64,000 bases of DNA from Emmonsiellopsis sp. PD_33 (GCA_032988165.1 JANTQF010000185.1:1-64000), one strand, 5' to 3'. Counted from the first letter of the stretch, positions 12,401-23,858 are shown. Numbers and translations are program-made. The notes: generated by a model from the sequence alone, not told the origin.

Positions 12401-12722
12401 AGTTATCACGATATATACCGGATGGTGGGGCCGTCACCACCCGGATACCATGCGCGCGATTGACGAACTAGCTTTGGCATATATGGAAGAAGCGGAGCGC
12501 AAGAAGGCAGCCGGGATGGTCTCGGGTCCGGATATGCAGCTTGCAGAGGAGCTCTTGAATGAAGTTTTGGGCTTTTATAGCAGTACCTTTGGCGAAAAAT
12601 CGGATCTGGCGAAGAGGATCAGGACAAACCTGCAGTACTTGGAGTCCGTGAAGGGGGGTGATCATGTTCGGAACTCTACAGGGCCTGAAGAACTGTCCGA
12701 GACGGCTTGGGAGATACTCTAG
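9418..12722 (+). CDS. NLR-like STAND protein: PNP_UDP - NB-ARC - TPR
   Basis: Fungal nucleotide-binding receptor-like protein of 1043 residues. Exons 9418-10339, 10448-11098 and 11164-12722 join in phase (introns 108 and 65 nt). Residues about 24-300 form a nucleoside-phosphorylase-like domain (start IVWLCPLEVELRAA, LLVGIAGGIP, late EMEAAGM and RGISDFADG). The NB-ARC follows: P-loop GLSGVGKS at 362-369 (GLWGLSGVGKSQLA), Walker B LLVVDGV around D453, and a GFPLA helix motif at 535-539. From about 740 to 1000 come roughly five TPR repeats (for example TNLGLVYISQQKFDDAL, NDMGEVYLRREEVDAAI, LNLGRAYRKRGQF). In known fungal NLRs such architectures are implicated in non-self recognition and incompatibility; a role here is inference. 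The frame is open upstream to 9124 but that stretch looks non-coding, so I start at ATG 9418 (9409 is also possible). Confidence 0.9.
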
Positions 12723-13717
12723 CGATAACAACATTCCCGTCATAGTTGTCTCAAAACTAGATCCCATCAACGAGGATTCTGCGCAGACAAATTCGTCCCA
12801 CCAAGAGGGGGCCCTAACCCTAATTCAATCCTCAACCACCTCGCCCCCTCCTGAGGGGATTTTTCACGACCTTCAAGACGTCACTATCGAATTATCTCAT
12901 TATTCTCCCCCCTCTTCTCAATTCGGTAGAGCGGTTAGTTGTTGATGAGTAGTATTTCCTCTGTGGCTGTGCTTTTCTGGCCTGGGGTTGTACTTTCCTC
13001 CCCGCCTTCCTAGGACAAAATATCACCCCTGATGTTAACCCGAGATTCCCTGCCCTCTCTCCAAATACATTTCAGGATAATGTAAAATATTCATGATATC
13101 GATTAACTTAATAAAGAGGGTCAACTGTATTATTAGTAAAGTGGAAGCGGAGTTGTTTGCTCTCATAGATCGAAGAAGATCCGTGGTGGATATTTAGATT
13201 AGTTACCCCCCTTAAAAGTGATTTTAGACCAACGATGGAAGATGATTAGCTGGTCATGCATAAGCTTAATATTTAACTAACTTCTTTAGCGAGGCTTTCT
13301 CCAGGGCTGACGCTCTCATCGTCATTCTTGCAAAATGTGCCAAATACGCGTATCTTGCCCATGATTATGTGATTAGCGCGGGGGTCTGCAACAACAGGAA
13401 TTTATAAAAGAGCATCAGTTTCTTCAGAATCTGGCATCTGAGGAGAAATAAATTCAGCTATTTCCGATAACCCTTGACAACATACTTTTAACATTGCCTG
13501 CAACTGTCTTCCGGACCTGTCGTCTCCCATCCGCTCCTCTCTTTCTGGCTCGATCCATTTTCATTTCTACGAATTCAGCACTCTTATACCAGGAGCTTGT
13601 TATTCGTTCATCGACTTCCACAATTTTCAATTGGTCTGAGAAGGAATATAATCACCGCAATATATTTCCGCTACTCAGCTCCCTAGCCCTGTACCCCGTT
13701 ACCTTCCAAGCGACAAC
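12723..13717. other. Intergenic region, promoter of the tubby-like gene
   Basis: About 1 kb with no gene I can support. It contains the 3' region of the NLR gene and, on its right side (13400-13717), a C/T-rich leader preceding the ATG of the next gene. Confidence 0.6.
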
Positions 13718-14431
13718 ATGGAGTCTACACCGGAATCGGCCCAGGGCACTCAGCAAGAAACAAATACCTCTACACAAGAACTAGCGCTCAAAGTCGACTT
13801 CTCCTGGGGAAAATTTAAGTTCCTCGTCACAGACCAATCCGACCCAAATTCAACCCCCGTCTACGTCGTCGACCACAGCCTCAAAAAGCCCCAACTGGTC
13901 TTCAGACACGGCTCAGCCACAGCAACCCCCTTTGCCATGGGCACCGTGAACGCCGTTTCCATCAACGCCAACTGCGAAATCCACGGCCGACCAGTTAAAC
14001 TCAAGGCACTGAAGCGCTTTAAAACAGAATACACCCATCTCTCAACCGCCTACTCGATCAAGGAAGCTGGCTCCCCCGTCGCCATGACATGGACAAGCAG
14101 CAGCGGCTTCAAGAATTGGGACTTTGTCTGTCAAGACGAGGGCAAGATCCCCGTCGCGAAGTTCTCGGCAAACCCGTGGGCGTTGAAGAAAATGGCCAAT
14201 ATTACCTATATGGGAGCGAGTGTCGCGAATGGCGGTACCGTTAGTGATGCGATGAGGGACGAAATCGCTGTTACTGGGTTGACGCTATATACTTGTATGG
14301 CGATACGGATCAATAGTCCGCTGTCATTCATTGGGGCCATCATCGCACGCCCTGGGCCTATAGATGCGGCTGCCGCAGAGGAGAAAAAAGAGGAACAACG
14401 GCTCGAGTCTTCCGGCAAGAGGGAAACGTGA
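13718..14431 (+). CDS. Tubby C-terminal-like / LURP-one-like protein
   Basis: Single exon, 237 residues, clear ATG in a good context (GACAACATGG). The core (about 25-215) reads like the phospholipid-scramblase/LURP-one/tubby beta-barrel fold seen in many small fungal proteins: an early segment KVDFSWGKFKFLVTD, a middle VKLKALKRFKTEY, and a late DEIAVTGLTLYTCMAIRIN strand-helix end typical of these proteins. The C-terminus is a charged Glu/Lys tail. Its molecular role is unknown; membrane or phosphoinositide binding is only a suggestion from the fold. It lies just left of the catabolic cluster and may not belong to it. Confidence 0.65.
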   Translation: MESTPESAQGTQQETNTSTQELALKVDFSWGKFKFLVTDQSDPNSTPVYVVDHSLKKPQLVFRHGSATATPFAMGTVNAVSINANCEIHGRPVKLKALKRFKTEYTHLSTAYSIKEAGSPVAMTWTSSSGFKNWDFVCQDEGKIPVAKFSANPWALKKMANITYMGASVANGGTVSDAMRDEIAVTGLTLYTCMAIRINSPLSFIGAIIARPGPIDAAAAEEKKEEQRLESSGKRET

Positions 14432-15086
14432 CGGGGGAAATCTTCGGTAGAAAATGCCTGGGCGGGAGATAATTGTGTACCTTTTTGCAACGGCCCCGGA
14501 CAGATTTCTTTTTTTGAGTTCTTACTTCATTAGATATCCTGTTTGGTTATGAGTGATGTTAGCAAGCGAATATGTATGGTTTATTATGTTCAAATTTGGT
14601 TCTTCAATTTCAATCCATTCCTAAGTTTGCCGAAGTTAGCCGATGTTATTGCCGCGGCGATTGCCGATAATTCTCCAAGACGCCGTCCCTAAATCCGATA
14701 AACCAATACTATTTTTATATAGAAGATAGTAAAAACATTGCGTCAAGGTGATCTCCTTTGTTCTCTGGTAAAGGAAAAGAAAAAAGAGCAAATCTGAAAG
14801 ATAGTTCATGCGGGGGAGTCTCCTTACCGTCATCGGTAGATTGGATCCGGCGAAGCAGGTGGAGCTCGATATCTCTGTTTCTAGACCCCACAAGTTTGCC
14901 CCAGCGACACAATATTGTTGAATGCGGGGTGATTTCTTTCGGCAAATCTGTATACCGGGCCCTCTTATATATCTTCGACAAGTGCATGGCGTCTGCAGAA
15001 TAACATCCTGAAGGCCCATTTATCTACTAGTAGCTTTCAATAGTATCAAAAATTGCAAGTCCTGCATTGCTCCCCAATATACGACC
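14432..15086. other. Promoter region of the cleavage oxygenase gene
   Basis: No gene seen. It contains a cluster of GCCGA elements at 14629-14667 (listed separately) and ends at the oxygenase ATG. Confidence 0.6.
14629..14667 (+). promoter_or_regulatory. Clustered GCCGA / TAGCCGA elements upstream of the oxygenase
   Basis: GCCGA occurs at 14629-14633, TAGCCGA at 14637-14643, a GCCGCGGC palindrome at about 14651-14658 and GCCGA again at 14663-14667, some 420-460 nt before the ATG. The same heptamer recurs three times upstream of the cluster's own Zn2Cys6 gene. GC-rich triplet motifs of this kind are typical Zn2Cys6 targets; binding is inference. Confidence 0.4.
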
Positions 15087-16900
15087 ATGGCGCACATATA
15101 CGAGCTCGCCGAAACCCTCTCCGCATCCCCCAACTACATAAATGGCGTCAAATCCAGCTCCCAGTCCCAATTCCCCGCCACGGAAGCATTCCGCGGCTTC
15201 AACAAACCCTCGCGCCTCGAAGGCGACATCCACGATCTCGAAGTAACCGGTCAAATCCCCACAGACATTGACGGCACCTTTTTTCGCATCCAGCCAGATC
15301 ACCGCTTCCCTCCCATCTACGAGTCCGACATCCATTTCAATGGCGACGGCAACGTCAGCGCCATACGCATCGCAAACGGCCGCGCCCACTTCAAGCAGCG
15401 TTATGTGCATACGGATCGGTATGAGCATGAGACCAAACATGGCAAGTCGCTGTTTGGGAAGTATAGGAATCCGTATACGGATAATGAAGCGGTGAAGGGG
15501 GTGATTCGCACGGCGGCCAATACGAATATCTTTTTCTGGAGAGGGATGTTGTTGGCGACTAAGGAGGATGGGCCGCCGTATGCGATGGAGCCAGAGAGTT
15601 TGGAAACGATTGGCAGATATGATTTTGAGGGGCAGGTGCTCAGTCCGACATTCACGGCTCATCCCAAATTTGATCCCAAGACGGGAGAGATGGTGTGCTA
15701 TGGGTATGAGGTAGGTAATTGGGGGCCATCAGGCAAGCGGTATCAAACTTTGAGAGGAGGACAATACTGATGGTCAATATAACTTAGGCTGGTGGTGATG
15801 GGAATGACGGCTCTTGCGATATCGTGGTGTATACTATCGATGCAAACGGGGTGAAGACAGAGGAGTGCTGGTATAAAGCTCCCTTCTGTGGGATTATCCA
15901 TGACTGTGGTATTAGTGATAACTGGGTTGTGCTTCCGATGACACCCCTGAAGTGTGATCCTGAGCGTTTGAAGAAGGGTGAGAATCATTGGGCTTGGGAT
16001 CCAAACGAAGATCAGCTATATGGTCTTGTACCCCGACGAGGGGGAAAGCCAGAGGATATCAGATGGTACCGTGCAAAGAATGGTAAGTCGACGATTATTA
16101 TGCCCTCCCTTAGTCCCCTATTATTCAGAAGTTGACAACATGCAGCTTTCCAGGGCCACACCGTCAGCTGCTACGAGACTCCAGATGGAAAGGTCGTTTT
16201 CGACCTCACCATTGCGGATGGCAACGTCTTCTTCTTCTTCCCTCCCGCCGACACTCCCGCAGGCACAGTTGCCCAGCGCAACAAAGTACACAACAAGACC
16301 ACTCGCTGGATCTTCGACCCCCAAACACCTACAAACTCTCGGGTCGAACCAGCCGAGGAATTCGAAACCTATTCCGGCGAGTTCTCTCGTATCGACGATC
16401 GTTTCACAACGATGAAGTATAACCATTACTGGCAAGCCGTCATTGATGGCGCAAAACCTTATGATTTTGAAAAGTGTGGTTCCCCCGCTGGCGGGTTGTT
16501 CAACAGTCTCGGCCACTTTACATGGGACGGATCAGTCCGGGAAACGTTTTGGGCGGGGCCACGCGCAACTTTCCAGGAGCCTACTTTCATTCCACGTACT
16601 GGAAGCACGGAAGAAGGAGATGGATATATTATCGCACTCCTAAACCACTTGGACGTGCTGAGAAACGATATCTGCATATTCGATGCGAAAAAGGTTGCAC
16701 AGGGGCCGGTAGCCGTCATTCATCTCCCTCTTAAGCTGCGGCTTGGGTTGCATGGAAACTTCGTAGAGGAGAGCGAGCTCAGAGCATGGAAGCATAAGAG
16801 AGAAGGGGAGCTAGGCCCAGTGAAGCCTGCGAGCGCCCCGCTGCCGTGGCAGCAGAAAAATGGAAACGTGGGCGCAGTGAACGGTACAAACGGGGTGTAG
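15087..16900 (+). CDS. Carotenoid/stilbene cleavage oxygenase (RPE65 / lignostilbene dioxygenase family)
   Basis: Non-haem iron dioxygenase expected to split an olefinic double bond, as fungal family members do on carotenoids or on stilbenes such as resveratrol. Exons 15087-15710, 15788-16082 and 16146-16900 join in phase to give 557 residues, normal for the family. The N-terminal block LRxxGxIPxxxxGTxxR is visible (VTGQIPTDIDGTFFRIQPD). All four iron-binding histidines can be placed: H192 (FTAHPKFDP), H246 (GIIHDCG), H311 (FQGHTVSCYE) and H509 (GLHGN). No transit or signal peptide is evident, suggesting a cytosolic enzyme. It is the leftmost gene of the metabolic cluster, tail to tail with the Zn2Cys6 gene. 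Carotenoid versus stilbene preference cannot be read from the sequence; the aromatic-degradation neighbours favour stilbene-like aryl olefins. Confidence 0.9.
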
Positions 16901-17090
16901 TTATCTTCCGTGGTATATATATCAACTGTACATAGATCTTTCATAGTCATTATTGCAAGTGATGTGCTTATCGTGAGACAGGCCATCAGTTTTCGGCACA
17001 GTCCAAATGACCTGGTAGGGTTGAACGGGATGAAATGCGGCATTGAAGTTAGCATTGGAGTTAAATGTGATCGAACTTGGTCTGCCATTT

Positions 17091-19608
17091 TCATTGCTCT
17101 ATACTGGGGCCATCGAAAACAAGATGTGAAGCCGACAGCGTTGCATCCGCAAAGATGTCCATTAGCCCTGAACGAGTATCCATGTCTAGCGTCTCGAATA
17201 CGTCAAATTGCGAACCATCAAAGTTGCTTTCGAGTATGTTAGATAGGAACTAAATTTTCAACAAGGGATTTGGGAGATGGGGAACTTACAAATTCATGCC
17301 GTCCAAGGGGTCCCCTGAGCTGTAAGGATGGGTCATCATTCCACCTGTGGTGGCGGCTTCCAGATGATTTTGTGAATTATGAAGTTCGTGAGCTTGATTA
17401 TTTGCCGTCATTAACGGTTCTAGTGCGCCACTCTCGTAGACGCGTGCTTCCAATTCTAGCGAGACCTTTTCGCACCATCCGATCCTATCCATGCTGTTCA
17501 TAGCCTGAAGACAGAGCCGGAGCATGTCTTGGTGGTCTGCCCTACCCATTTTCTGCACCGCCAGAATCAGAATCCACATTGATTCCGTAATACAATGACA
17601 GTCAAGCAAGGTGCGACTAGACAATGTCTGATCGTCCATCATGCATTTTACAATCTGCACTGTTCTCTCCGCTGCCTCGATACACTTGCCGCTAAGCTCC
17701 TCATAACATTCTTGTTTAGCAGGCATAGTAAGAGTTGGCGGACGGGAGACGGTGAAGAGAAGAAACGGGCGCGTAACGGAGATAACATAATTCCAATACC
17801 GGAGGTGTAACAGGGATACTGGTCGGCGATGTTGTGGAGGATGGGAGGCATCCCAGCTGAGATATGTAGGTGCATTATCCAACCAACTTTTCAGGGAGCT
17901 CAAACATTCAGTTACCCGAGAAATCGGTAGTCTCCCGCCAACCCGTGCTGGTTCGACAAAGCATTTATAACTGATTTTCTTTCTCAGCTGTACAAGAGAA
18001 ACTGATAGTGCCTGGTAACCCAAAGGCATATTTGGGCCTGGATTCATTATCTAGCCGAGAATTAAAAAGATGTTCTTCGCATCCTGGTATTCTGGGATTA
18101 TTACTTACCTGGTCAGATGCTGGAGACGTTTTCATGAAGCCGGCATCATCGGAAATGGCACATGGATAGCCGAAGCGACTTGCCATTTCGTGGTCAAGGG
18201 TATAAATCGTCCACCATAGCCGCCTCCTCTTTTCTCGCTCAACCGAGTCCCTGGTCCGAGGGGAAATATCTCTATGTAGCCCAAGAGAGATTCCAATTCT
18301 CACGGCGGTACCAAGATGCAGGTATGCCCCGACACTATAGCACAATGCTTGCATAGCGAGACTCTGTTGGAGCCAATGTTAGATCAGTATACATTATTCC
18401 CTTGAAACCGACTACGTACCAAAAGCCCAAATGCTTTTACACTCTCAATATCCGCTTCGTCTGCGGCGCCTACTGATTGCTCCTTGGCCATAGCCAGATA
18501 ATCGATCGCCTGTTTCGTCGGATCTTCAAATTCTACAACCTGATGGCTAGGCCGCATACTCCCCAGAGCGAATATCGAATAAAGTGAGCACAACCATGAT
18601 GAGCTGCAACTCGTACCCATGTCCTCCAACGTTTGGTCAAGCAGGGTATAAAATTGCTCCGGCGAATAAAACCAGTACATGCAATGTATGTCATCGAAGA
18701 ATTTTGCAACATAGTGCATGCACACCTGCCGGGATGGCAGGTACATCTCCCCCCGGCGGGTGCTAATAGGGCTTTCTGGGCTCGTCGGAGGGAGCAGACC
18801 GCTTTTGAGAGGGGCGATGATTTTTGGATCTGGATTGACTGACATGTGCTGGGCGGTACGGGCAGCATGATTCCAGCGAATTGACGAGTCGGCGCCAATA
18901 TAGCGATACTTCCCTAGGGAATCTAATATCATGCAGCCAAGCTCTTCTTGCAGAATGGGGTGTTCGTCCGGCTCCATTACCTCCTCCACCTGCTCGTATG
19001 CATCATCGTTTCTATTTTCAGTCGCATGGGACTGTTCCGGTTGGTGCTGGTAATGACCTTGCTGATGCGGTCGATGCAAGGGCTCCACCGCCACTGGTGG
19101 GGCTATTGGGCTCTTCGAACGCCCGTTGTCATTGTCCAGTTTTGCGAGAACGCCTTTAATGCCCTCGACCGTCAGCTCGGGAAGCTCCTCTTCCGACACG
19201 AAACGACGGAGCAGGGCAATAGAAGAGTCAAATACTTCTTCTGAGATTCGGTAAAATGGGCGTTTTCTATTTTTTAGATTGACTTCGCACGGTACCCCGA
19301 GTGACGCGCAGTATCGACAGGTACCGGTCTCTTTTGATTCGCCCGGTAACTGGTTAGCAGCAGCACAATGTTTACTGCAAGCCTAAATACACCTGAGGAC
19401 AGGCTTACCAAAGCCAACGCACTATATGGACATAATTAACTCCAAAGTGTCCAATCACAATTGCCGACAAAACATGCCTGGGGTTCCCTACCTTAGTCTT
19501 TCGCACTTTGCAAGCCTCGCAGCTTTGACGCGCGCGCTTCCGCGGTTGCTGATCCGACGTCTTCTCGCGCGGCCGTTTTTGGGCGGTTGTTGACCCGGCT
19601 GGACTCAT
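17091..19608 (-). CDS. Zn2Cys6 transcription factor, likely cluster regulator
   Basis: 730-residue regulator in six exons: 19492-19608, 19409-19421, 18420-19330, 18109-18363, 17290-18050, 17091-17226; all phases add up. The zinc cluster is C30-x2-C33-x6-C40-x7-C48-x2-C51-x6-C58 (SCEACKVRKTK | CVGF | ETGTCRYCASLGVPC), where the third cysteine is encoded by a 13-nt micro-exon. A conserved region follows (NRKRPFYRISEEVFDSS, then EEELPELTVEGIKGVL), and the fungal-specific middle homology region spans about 180-500 (MYWFYSPEQFYTLLDQ, GTAVRIGISLGLHRD, RRRLWWTIYTLDHEMASRFGYP). The final exon ends FDGSQFDVFETLDMD...GPSIEQ. Position inside the cluster and motif copies in its own and neighbouring promoters make it the likely pathway regulator. 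Two introns use AAAG acceptors, a mild uncertainty. Confidence 0.88.
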
Positions 19609-19732
19609 GGCGGCTGTATCATACGAGGGTCGTAGGATTTTCGGTCGTTTGACATGCCGGAGAACGGAAGATTGTCTCCTTTATATTGGCTTCGATTAAG
19701 GTGGACGATGCGGGGTCGGGTATATATACCCG

Positions 19733-19777
19733 ATAGCCGATAGCCGACATTCTTAGCGCCATAGGCGCCTTAGCCGA
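19733..19777 (+). promoter_or_regulatory. Triple TAGCCGA element upstream of the cluster regulator
   Basis: TAGCCGA occurs at 19734-19740, 19741-19747 (head-to-tail, no spacer) and 19771-19777, about 125-170 nt upstream of the regulator's ATG. An AGCGCC/GGCGCC near-palindrome lies between the second and third copies. This suggests autoregulation; not demonstrated. Confidence 0.45.
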
Positions 19778-19923
19778 CTGCCACAAGAAAATATCAATTC
19801 GGAGCTGGAATCGACGACGGGAAATCATCATTGAACGACACGGCTATCATTAAGCCTGTACAGGAAAGCAATGCGCTGATTACAAGCCTCGAATATATTA
19901 GTATTATTGAAATAACAGTTCTA

Positions 19924-22164
19924 TCAACTGAAATATTCCTTAACCTTTCCAAGGTTGGTTGACAACTCCTCAGCGTTCGAAGCTACAGAGTGAACAAAAA
20001 AGTCCGGCCTTATCAAAACATATTTCACAGCGCAGTCGAAGCGATCCTGAACTGCGGACTGGTTATATCCCTTGATGACAGTCATACCCTCGCTTCTCGC
20101 CTCCGCCTCGGTGCATGGGTAGAATGTCTTTTTCTCTACTCCTAGTTTGGCCAACGAGTCCCCAGCTTGGCTATTGATGCAGAAGAATGTCACGTCCTCC
20201 GATGAAATAATTGTTTCTGGCAGATCGGCTGCCCTCAAGACATCTTCAACAATGCTAGGATCACCGTCTGTCGGGCTCCTAACAAGAACCAGTAGCCCCA
20301 TGTGAGGCAGATTGCGGAGGAACACCGAATCAGAAAGTGCCGGGCGCTCTCCCCGTCGTCGGACATATATCTGCGCAACCTTGCGGCCACCGCCTGCTTT
20401 CTCCAAAAAGAACCCGTCCGGGCACGTTTTGGAGTTGAATACAAGCTTGTCTCGGAATGCACGCCTCGTTCTGAAGCGGGCGATCATGGGAAACCACCAC
20501 AGTATGCGCATCCATGTTCGATAGATCAGACCACGCCAGAAGGACCGCTGGTTAACAATACTCCCATTCAATTTGGTTGCCAGCGTAGCAGAATTCCAGG
20601 CATGTCGACGCTCTTGGCTCCATCCGGTGAGAATCCTTTCACGTATTTCGGATGAGACTCCGAGATTAGACATAATGGCCAATCGCCAGCCAAGTCCCTG
20701 TGCGTCTCGAATACCCGATGCAATACCTTGGCCCCCGAATGGGGGGAATACATGTGCGGCATCGCCTATCAGCATGGTCTTCCGGCAGAACCAGCGATTA
20801 ACCACTTTTGTGGCAAATCTAGTTATAAACGTAAGCATGTGGAATGTGTCCGGAAGGATGGGGTCTTGTCACCTACGTGAATGGTCGACAACGAATAATC
20901 TCAATGCAGTCTCGGGGAAATTCGACCACGGTTTTGCGCAGTTGCCGAGAGAATTTCGAGCCGGGGATGATCATCCAATGCCCAAATTGCTTCCAAAAAT
21001 CTCCTTCAATATCTTCAAGGGTATCTTCCGGTTCAACAGAGAATTCATGTCTTGAATGGCATCGAATTAGCATCGAGACCTATAAAGCTTGAATTATGTG
21101 ATGTGATGCAGATCCTACCTCCAGAATCCCGAATTCGGCGGCCCAAATCTCCCACTCACTGCCGGTCTTTTCGAGTCGTTACAGAAACTAGCGCCAGGTT
21201 GTCAGCCAGCTGTCTATGCAGTCAATTCTCGCTCCATTCTTACTGGAATCCGCTTGGCCAGAAAGCATCATGCACCTGCTGTGGAGTGTACCCCAGCTTC
21301 CAAAGCGGGAACTGTGGATGTGACTGTGGCGTGGGTAACGTAATGTGGAGGTTTGCGGCAACCCAGGTCCCGACATAGGTGTAGAACCCGTCTTCCTGCC
21401 GCACACCTTCGGGCTCGAGAAACTTCTTTCTTACAACGCCTCTTTTTCCATCCGCGCCGACGAGCCATGATGTGCGGATACTGTGTTTTGTCCCGTCTTG
21501 CGTCACGTATTCGAGAATCGTGTGGTCATCAACTTCTATTCTAGATATCGCTTCGCATCCCGTGCGAACTTCGCAGGTAGGGAGGTCTTTGATTATGCTT
21601 CGGATTTCTCGCTCTGCAAATAAAATAGACAGTTACCGTCAGTTAACTTCCATCATGGACGCTATACACCCCTGGAGCGATAATCTATGGACGTACCGTA
21701 ATTTGGTTGGAACTGGGTGAGATTGTTCGACACTGATTGTTCTGCCCAGTCGACAGTGATGTCAAAGGACATATATACTGGCTGTCTGAAATTTCCTCTG
21801 TGGAAGTTAAGGACTCCAATATCTATTACTTATCAGCATCATGCGAAACAACTAAAGATCAAAGGAGATGTAGGTAAACACAAACAAACCCTTGCCGATT
21901 CTCTTCGTCAAGCCCTCTCCAATTCCAATCTGGTATGAAATGCGCACCGCGTCGCCATTGACCACGATTCCGCGAGGATCTTCACACACTTCAACATCTT
22001 TCTCTAGGATAACCACCTTGGACACGATCATATAAATTAACATGCACTCTGAATCTGCCGCTTTGGAGTCGCGTAGGTACCTTGATATTCATACGGGCGA
22101 GGAGTGCCCCAAGGGCCAGACCGCTAGGCCCTGCCCCAATGATGAGTACTGTTGTCTCTTCCAT
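19924..22164 (-). CDS. FAD-dependent phenol hydroxylase-type monooxygenase
   Basis: Class A flavoprotein monooxygenase (phenol 2-monooxygenase / MhpA-like), expected to hydroxylate a phenolic ring with NAD(P)H and O2, here probably making a catechol. Seven exons: 22081-22164, 21890-22016, 21697-21822, 21244-21613, 21119-21187, 20877-21050, 19924-20818; phases are consistent and give 614 residues. The ATG at 22164 leads directly into the Rossmann motif LIIGAGPSGLALGALLARMN. The DG motif is VGADGKRGVVR, and the second FAD motif is MLIGDAAHVFPPFGGQG at the start of the last exon, followed by a C-terminal thioredoxin-like extension that includes DSLAKLGVEKKTFYP. Direct neighbour of an extradiol dioxygenase transcribed the same way, matching a hydroxylase-dioxygenase pair. 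Two acceptors are CAAG rather than YAG. Confidence 0.9.
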
Positions 22165-22746
22165 GTCGCCGGCTGTGTGATCGTCGTCTGATCCTCCTCG
22201 TTTTTTTCCGCGACGGCAGACCTCGTTGGCCTCATAAAGCAAGCAAAGAGCTCTTGAAGAACTACGGAGTAAAGTGGTATAAGAGACAATGCCGAGGCGT
22301 CTCTTAGAGAATCGCTAGCTCCGGCAAAGATACATCTCAGCTATTGATGAACTACCTGGGCCGTTTAATCTCACACGCTAGTGGTGTAATGCTCTGAAGG
22401 GGTTCGGTATGTTAAGTACCGGGTGTTCCAAGGGGGGAAAATACGAGAGCCGAATGCCGGCCCGGCAAACACTCTGTGGGCATCGCAAGACCAACCAGCG
22501 GTCTAGGTCGGCAATTAAAGCTGCGGAAGACCCACTAATTCGATACCCGGGGAAGCTCTTTGCAGGAGGCCAAGGGGTAACATCAGAGGCACCCCGACCT
22601 AGTCCCACACCCCACACGCCAAGGGGGTCGGATATAGGATCCCGACAACAAAACTATGACGCAAAAACAAAATATGCTAAATTTACGGAGAAAGTCGGTA
22701 TAGAACAGAGCTTCAATTAAAATAGTTTGTAACAACGACTATCGAA
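22165..22746. other. Promoter region of the hydroxylase gene
   Basis: No gene seen. It carries AGCCGA at 22448-22453 close to a CCGGCCCGG stretch (about 22457-22466), both possible Zn2Cys6 half-sites. It also holds the 3' end of the dioxygenase transcript. Confidence 0.5.
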
Positions 22747-23858
22747 CTATGCAACGCCGGCCGTAGGTCTGACTGGGCCCCAAATATACATGGACGCGGC
22801 CCCCTCGCTCTTCCACCGCCCGGTTGGATTGTCATTATTCACCAAATCGCCATCGGCATAATGCTCAATCGCAAATCCACTCGGGTCTTTCCAATAATCA
22901 AAAATCTGCGATCCAAGAATATGTCGTCCCACCCCCCAAATCGGTGTGTATGACTTCTGAAGTAGATATTCGTGGCCCATGAATTGGGTATCAAAGTCCT
23001 CAACCTCAAACGATGAATGGTGCATCCGGTGCTTGTCCTGGAAACCTGGTGGAGCGCGCGATAGGAACACAGCGTGGTGATCAGAGTATTCCTTGCCGTG
23101 ATCGAGGTGCATGAAGGTCAACGAGTCGACCTCCTTGCCGTCGACATCTTCCCATAGGACATCTGATGGGACGAAGTTGAAGTTCTGAGTGTAGAATGCT
23201 ACGTCTTCGTCAAACATAGTAGTCAAATAGCCGACATGGCCCAGCTTGTGAATCATCGCGGGACCAATTTTGAATCTCTGGAATTCGCCTAGAGAATGTA
23301 TAGAGCGTATGGTAAGCAAATGGTCATTTTTTTGAGTATATTTACGCATTGGTAAACCGTCCACGAACCTTTTCTGAACTTTTCCAACGCAGTATTATAG
23401 GCACCCTTGTGTATCTCCGTGGCAGTCTCTGCCTTTTGTGGCGCTGGACGCTCCTCCACCCCCCAAACAACGTGGACCTTGGTTCCCGATGGCGATTGTA
23501 TAGTGACCATCTTACCACCGCCGGGGCCAGTAAAAGGAGAGATCTCGGATGCTCCATCTAGTTTCGATGCTTTTATGAAGTCGTTCTCAGTCTGGGCAAT
23601 GAATCCAATGCCGTCAAAGTGGCGTTCTCCATCACTGCTTTTCGTTGCAATATATATGCACATATCTTTGCCGTATCCACGATAGTAAATGGTGTTCTCG
23701 TCGCGGGAAGCCTCGACGAAGCCGAAGTCCTTTGCGAAGGCATCGAATGCATCGAGATCGGGATGGGAATGATAGACATGGCCAAGGCGATTAAGCTGCA
23801 CTTTTTCTGGCGTGTTAACAATAGGGAGCTGGATACGGCCTGGAGTTATGTGCAACAT
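22747..23858 (-). CDS. Type I extradiol ring-cleavage dioxygenase (two glyoxalase-fold domains)
   Basis: Non-haem iron(II) enzyme expected to cleave a catechol next to its hydroxyls (meta-cleavage). Exons 23369-23858 and 22747-23288 (80-nt intron) give 343 residues, the length of bacterial catechol 2,3- and biphenyl-2,3-diol dioxygenases. The catalytic C-terminal domain holds the full iron triad H181 (KLGHVGYL), H254 (MHHSSFEV) and E305 (GFAIEHYAD). In addition H286 sits 19 and Y295 10 residues before E305, the same spacing as the acid-base His and Tyr of the BphC family. The N-terminal domain (about 20-140) looks like the degenerate first module. Neighbours are a phenol hydroxylase upstream and a divergently transcribed FAH-family gene, as expected for a meta pathway. 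The aromatic substrate is unknown. Confidence 0.9.

Noticed and set aside
9418..12722. Idea that the NLR and the relic island mark a Starship-type giant element
   Set aside because: NLR-like cargo is compatible, but no DUF3435 tyrosine recombinase or element boundaries can be read in the window.
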